Assembly (NCBI GenBank): GCA_021796375.1
Contig: JAJYJF010000043.1
Span: 1 to 9,976, forward strand
Direction of reading: 5' to 3'
DNA length: 9,976 nucleotides
DNA from: Chloroflexota bacterium
GTDB lineage: Bacteria; Chloroflexota; Anaerolineae; Anaerolineales; Anaerolineaceae
A program made the position numbers and the translations under genes. Every line of letters begins with the position of its first letter. Position 1 is the stretch's first letter. Below, piece by piece: positions 5,564 through 9,976 of the stretch. Under the pieces are notes generated by a model. The model was not told the DNA's origin. It did no database searches and saw only the letters and a list, made by a program, of their open reading frames with translations.

Positions 5564-7149
5564 ATGACCGAGGTAGATCGACAAGAAAATAAGGACCCGG
5601 AGCCTGCCGCCATCCGTGAAGAGGTCATCTTGCGGGCGGAAGATATCACCAAAGTGTTCCCCGGGACGGTTGCGCTGAACCACGTGGATTTCAACGTCTA
5701 CCGCGGGAAGGTCAACGTCCTGATCGGCGAAAACGGGGCCGGGAAATCTACCCTGATGAAAATCATCGCCGGGGTGGAGGCGCCGACCAGCGGGAGACTG
5801 ATCCTGGACGGGGAGGGCATCACCATCCGCTCGCCGAACGAGGCTGCCGGCTATAAGATCGGGATTATTTACCAGGAGATCGACCTTTTCCCCAACCTGA
5901 GCGTCACGGAAAATATTTTTATGGCCCGCGAGAAGACCCGAAATGGGGTGGTGATCGATCGCTCGGGGGAAGAAAGCATCACGCGGGATTTGATCCGGCG
6001 GCTGGAGCAAAACATCGATCCGAACACCCTGGTCGGGAACCTGCGCCTGGGGCAGCAGCAGATCGTCGAGATCGCCAGGGCCCTGTACGGGGAGGTGCGC
6101 GTGCTGATCATGGACGAACCCACCTCCGCGCTCAGCAATGCCGAGGTGGATATCCTCTTCCGCGTGATTAAAGAGCTGAAAGCCCAGGGCGTTTCGATCA
6201 TCTATATTTCTCATAAGATGGATGAGCTGCTCAGAATTGGCGATACCGTCACGATCCTGCGCGACGGCCGCCTGATGGCCGAAGCCCAGGTGAAGAACAT
6301 CGACGTCGAATGGATCGTCGAAAAGATGGTCGGGAGAAACCTGACGGCAGCCGCGGAGGCGCACCAGACCGAGACGCAGGAGGAGATCTTGAGGGTCGAG
6401 GAGATGACCCTGCCGAAGGTTGGCGGCGGGTATCTGCTCAGTGGGGTATCGTTGCGCCTGAACCGCGGCGAGATCCTCGGCATCTACGGCCTGCTGGGGG
6501 CGGGGAGGACGGAGCTGCTGGAATCGATCATGGGGCTGCGTCCTGCATCGAGCGGCAGGGTTTTCATCCAGGGGCGCCCGGCCCGGGGGGCCTCCGTTGG
6601 AGACCGGATCGGCCAGGGGATCGTCCTGATCCCCGAAGACCGCAATACCGAAGGCATCATCCCGACGATGAGCGTCAGCGACAATATGGTTCTCTCCAGC
6701 CTGTCGCGCTATTTAGACAAGATCTTCCTGTCCAAGCAGAAAGAGAAGGAAGGTGTCAGCCAAATGATCCGCAGCCTGTCTTTGAAGGTCGCCACCCCTG
6801 AGGAGATTGTCACCGCGCTCTCCGGCGGCAACCAGCAAAAGGTGGTGGTTGCGCGGGGGTTGATGACCCGCCCCAAGGTGCTCCTGATGGACGAACCGAC
6901 CCGGGGAATCGACATCGGCGCGAAAGCCGAGATGTTTGAGATTATGAGCCAGCTGGCCGGTCAGGGCCTGGGAATTGTGTTTGTCTCCTCCGAGCTGGAC
7001 GAGGTGCTCGCCATGTCGGACCATATCCTGGTGCTTTCGAAAGGGCGGATCACCGCGGAGTTCAACCGGGGTGAAGCCACGGAAGCCAGACTGGTATCCG
7101 CCGCCTCCGGCCGGAGCGACACCCAGCCCAATAATCCGGGGGAGCCGCG

Positions 7150-7153
<4 letters not shown>
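5564..7153 (+). CDS. Sugar ABC transporter ATP-binding protein, two fused NBDs (RbsA/XylG/MglA type)
   Basis: The 529-residue product carries two nucleotide-binding domains, the hallmark of CUT2 sugar importers, and powers uptake from the cytoplasmic face. NBD1 has Walker A GENGAGKST (55-63), a Q-loop (YQEIDLFPNLSVTENIF, 103-119), a degenerate signature LRLGQQQ (160-166), Walker B VLIMDEPTSAL (180-190) and His217. NBD2 (about 275-515) has a degenerate Walker A, GLLGAGRTE (309-317), lacking the Lys-Ser/Thr. It also has the family-specific PEDR (357-360), a full signature LSGGNQQK (419-426), Walker B VLLMDEPTRGID (439-450), and Ser in place of the switch His (VSSELDE). The NBD2 Walker A change and the missing His are usual in this family. 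The gene starts 3 nt after the DUF2291 stop and overlaps the permease by 4 nt (ATGA). The N-terminal 20 residues are charged and outside the domain. Confidence 0.95.
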
Positions 7154-9469
<2,316 letters not shown>

Positions 9470-9490
9470 CCCGGGCAGAATTTGAGCTTG

Positions 9491-9534
9491 CCGCAAGAAA
9501 AAGGGGGTCCCCGACTTTCGGGGACCCCCTGCGG
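9491..9534 (-). terminator. Strong terminator hairpin between the convergent transporter operon and aldose epimerase
   Basis: AGGGGGTCCCCG (9502-9513) pairs perfectly with CGGGGACCCCCT (9519-9530), a 12-bp stem with a 5-nt loop (ACTTT). On the minus strand it is followed by TTTTCTTGCGG, a T tract, so it is a classic intrinsic terminator for the epimerase gene 22 nt upstream. On the plus strand it is followed by GCGGTTGCG without a T run, so it may only partly stop the transporter transcript or protect its 3' end. Confidence 0.88.
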
Positions 9535-9551
9535 TTGCGCTTCAGCCCGGG

Positions 9552-9976
9552 TCAGGATTCGCGCAGGACCTCGTAGAAGACCGATCCGCCGTGCTGCTCC
9601 CCGGGCGGGACGAACTTGAGCCCCGATTCCTGCGCAAAGCCCCGGTCGTGCAGGTTGTGCGCGTCCGTCGAGCAGGTCTGGTTTTCCAGGCAAAAATAGG
9701 GCTGCCCGGGCGGGGTGTAAAGCACCAGGTGGGAAAAATCCGGGCTGGCCGCCATTTGGATTGCCAGCCCCGGGTAGCTCACCCGCGCGTACTTCCCTTC
9801 CGGGATCCCGGTAAAAACGTGATCCAGGTCGAGCTGGTTCACACCCGCGCCCTGGCTCAGGTCGAAGACCGTCCCCTCCACCGGGATCAGCCGGCCGGTG
9901 GGCAGCAGGTCGGGGGTGGCTTCCATCACGGAGCGCGCCGGCAGCGCGACCCGCGCGCCCTCGGCGCCGGCGAGCT
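9552..9976 (-). CDS. Aldose 1-epimerase (galactose mutarotase-like), 3' part, open at right edge
   Basis: The frame is open to the right edge and stops with TGA at 9552-9554, giving 141 complete codons. Upstream of the apparent GTG/ATG at 9929-9924 it continues as AGAEGARVALPARS, so those are internal codons. Family pattern is present: LLPTGRLIPVEGTVFDL, then LDLDHVFTG, then ASPDFSHLVLYTPPGQPYFCLENQTCSTDAHNL with the Glu (in FCLENQ) that is the usual catalytic base, and LKFVPPGEQHGGSVFYEV at the end. These cytoplasmic enzymes interconvert alpha and beta anomers of aldoses. Asn follows that Glu where Pro is commoner. The sugar-binding His residues lie in the missing part. It converges with the sugar transporter and could serve the same sugar, but the shared role is inferred from position only. 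Confidence 0.88.
   Translation of the reverse strand, partial: LAGAEGARVALPARSVMEATPDLLPTGRLIPVEGTVFDLSQGAGVNQLDLDHVFTGIPEGKYARVSYPGLAIQMAASPDFSHLVLYTPPGQPYFCLENQTCSTDAHNLHDRGFAQESGLKFVPPGEQHGGSVFYEVLRES

Overview
The window looks like a fragment of a GC-rich bacterial chromosome, most likely from the Chloroflexota (Anaerolineae-like). This is an inference from gene content, from lipoproteins with an SxAC/LAAC lipobox followed by long Ala/Thr/Pro linkers, and from the GC-rich codon use. No RNA marker gene is present to settle it. All protein names rest on motifs read by eye; no database search was run.

Layout. Positions 1-1409 (+) hold the C-terminal 468 residues of a penicillin acylase family (Ntn) hydrolase, followed by a hairpin terminator. 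A DedA family membrane protein (1623-2297, +) follows its own -10 box. Positions 2298-2530 are a non-coding convergent gap. A minus-strand cluster follows, in transcription order: ribosomal protein L19 (rplS, 4230-4577), a class I glutamine amidotransferase-like gamma-glutamyl hydrolase (3403-4134) and glutamate racemase (murI, 2531-3358). rplS has an extended -10 promoter and a structured leader, and an intrinsic terminator separates it from the two downstream genes.

Divergent from rplS is a sugar ABC transport operon of the ribose/CUT2 type. Its genes are a DUF2291 lipoprotein (4814-5560), a two-domain ATPase (5564-7153), a permease (7150-8211) and a substrate-binding lipoprotein (8339-9469). 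The first three are translationally packed, with a 3-nt gap and then an ATGA overlap. The binding protein has a 127-nt leader with a small hairpin and a perfect AGGAGG. A strong hairpin terminator at 9502-9530 lies between this operon and the convergent 3' part of an aldose 1-epimerase gene (9552 to beyond the right edge, -).

Working together: the binding protein would capture a sugar outside the membrane, the permease and ATPase would import it, and the epimerase could interconvert anomers of the incoming sugar. DUF2291 is a family of unknown function that I recall near such transporters. It is the least understood component here and the best candidate for new biology. No defence, mobile, CRISPR or other evidently new multi-gene system was seen.
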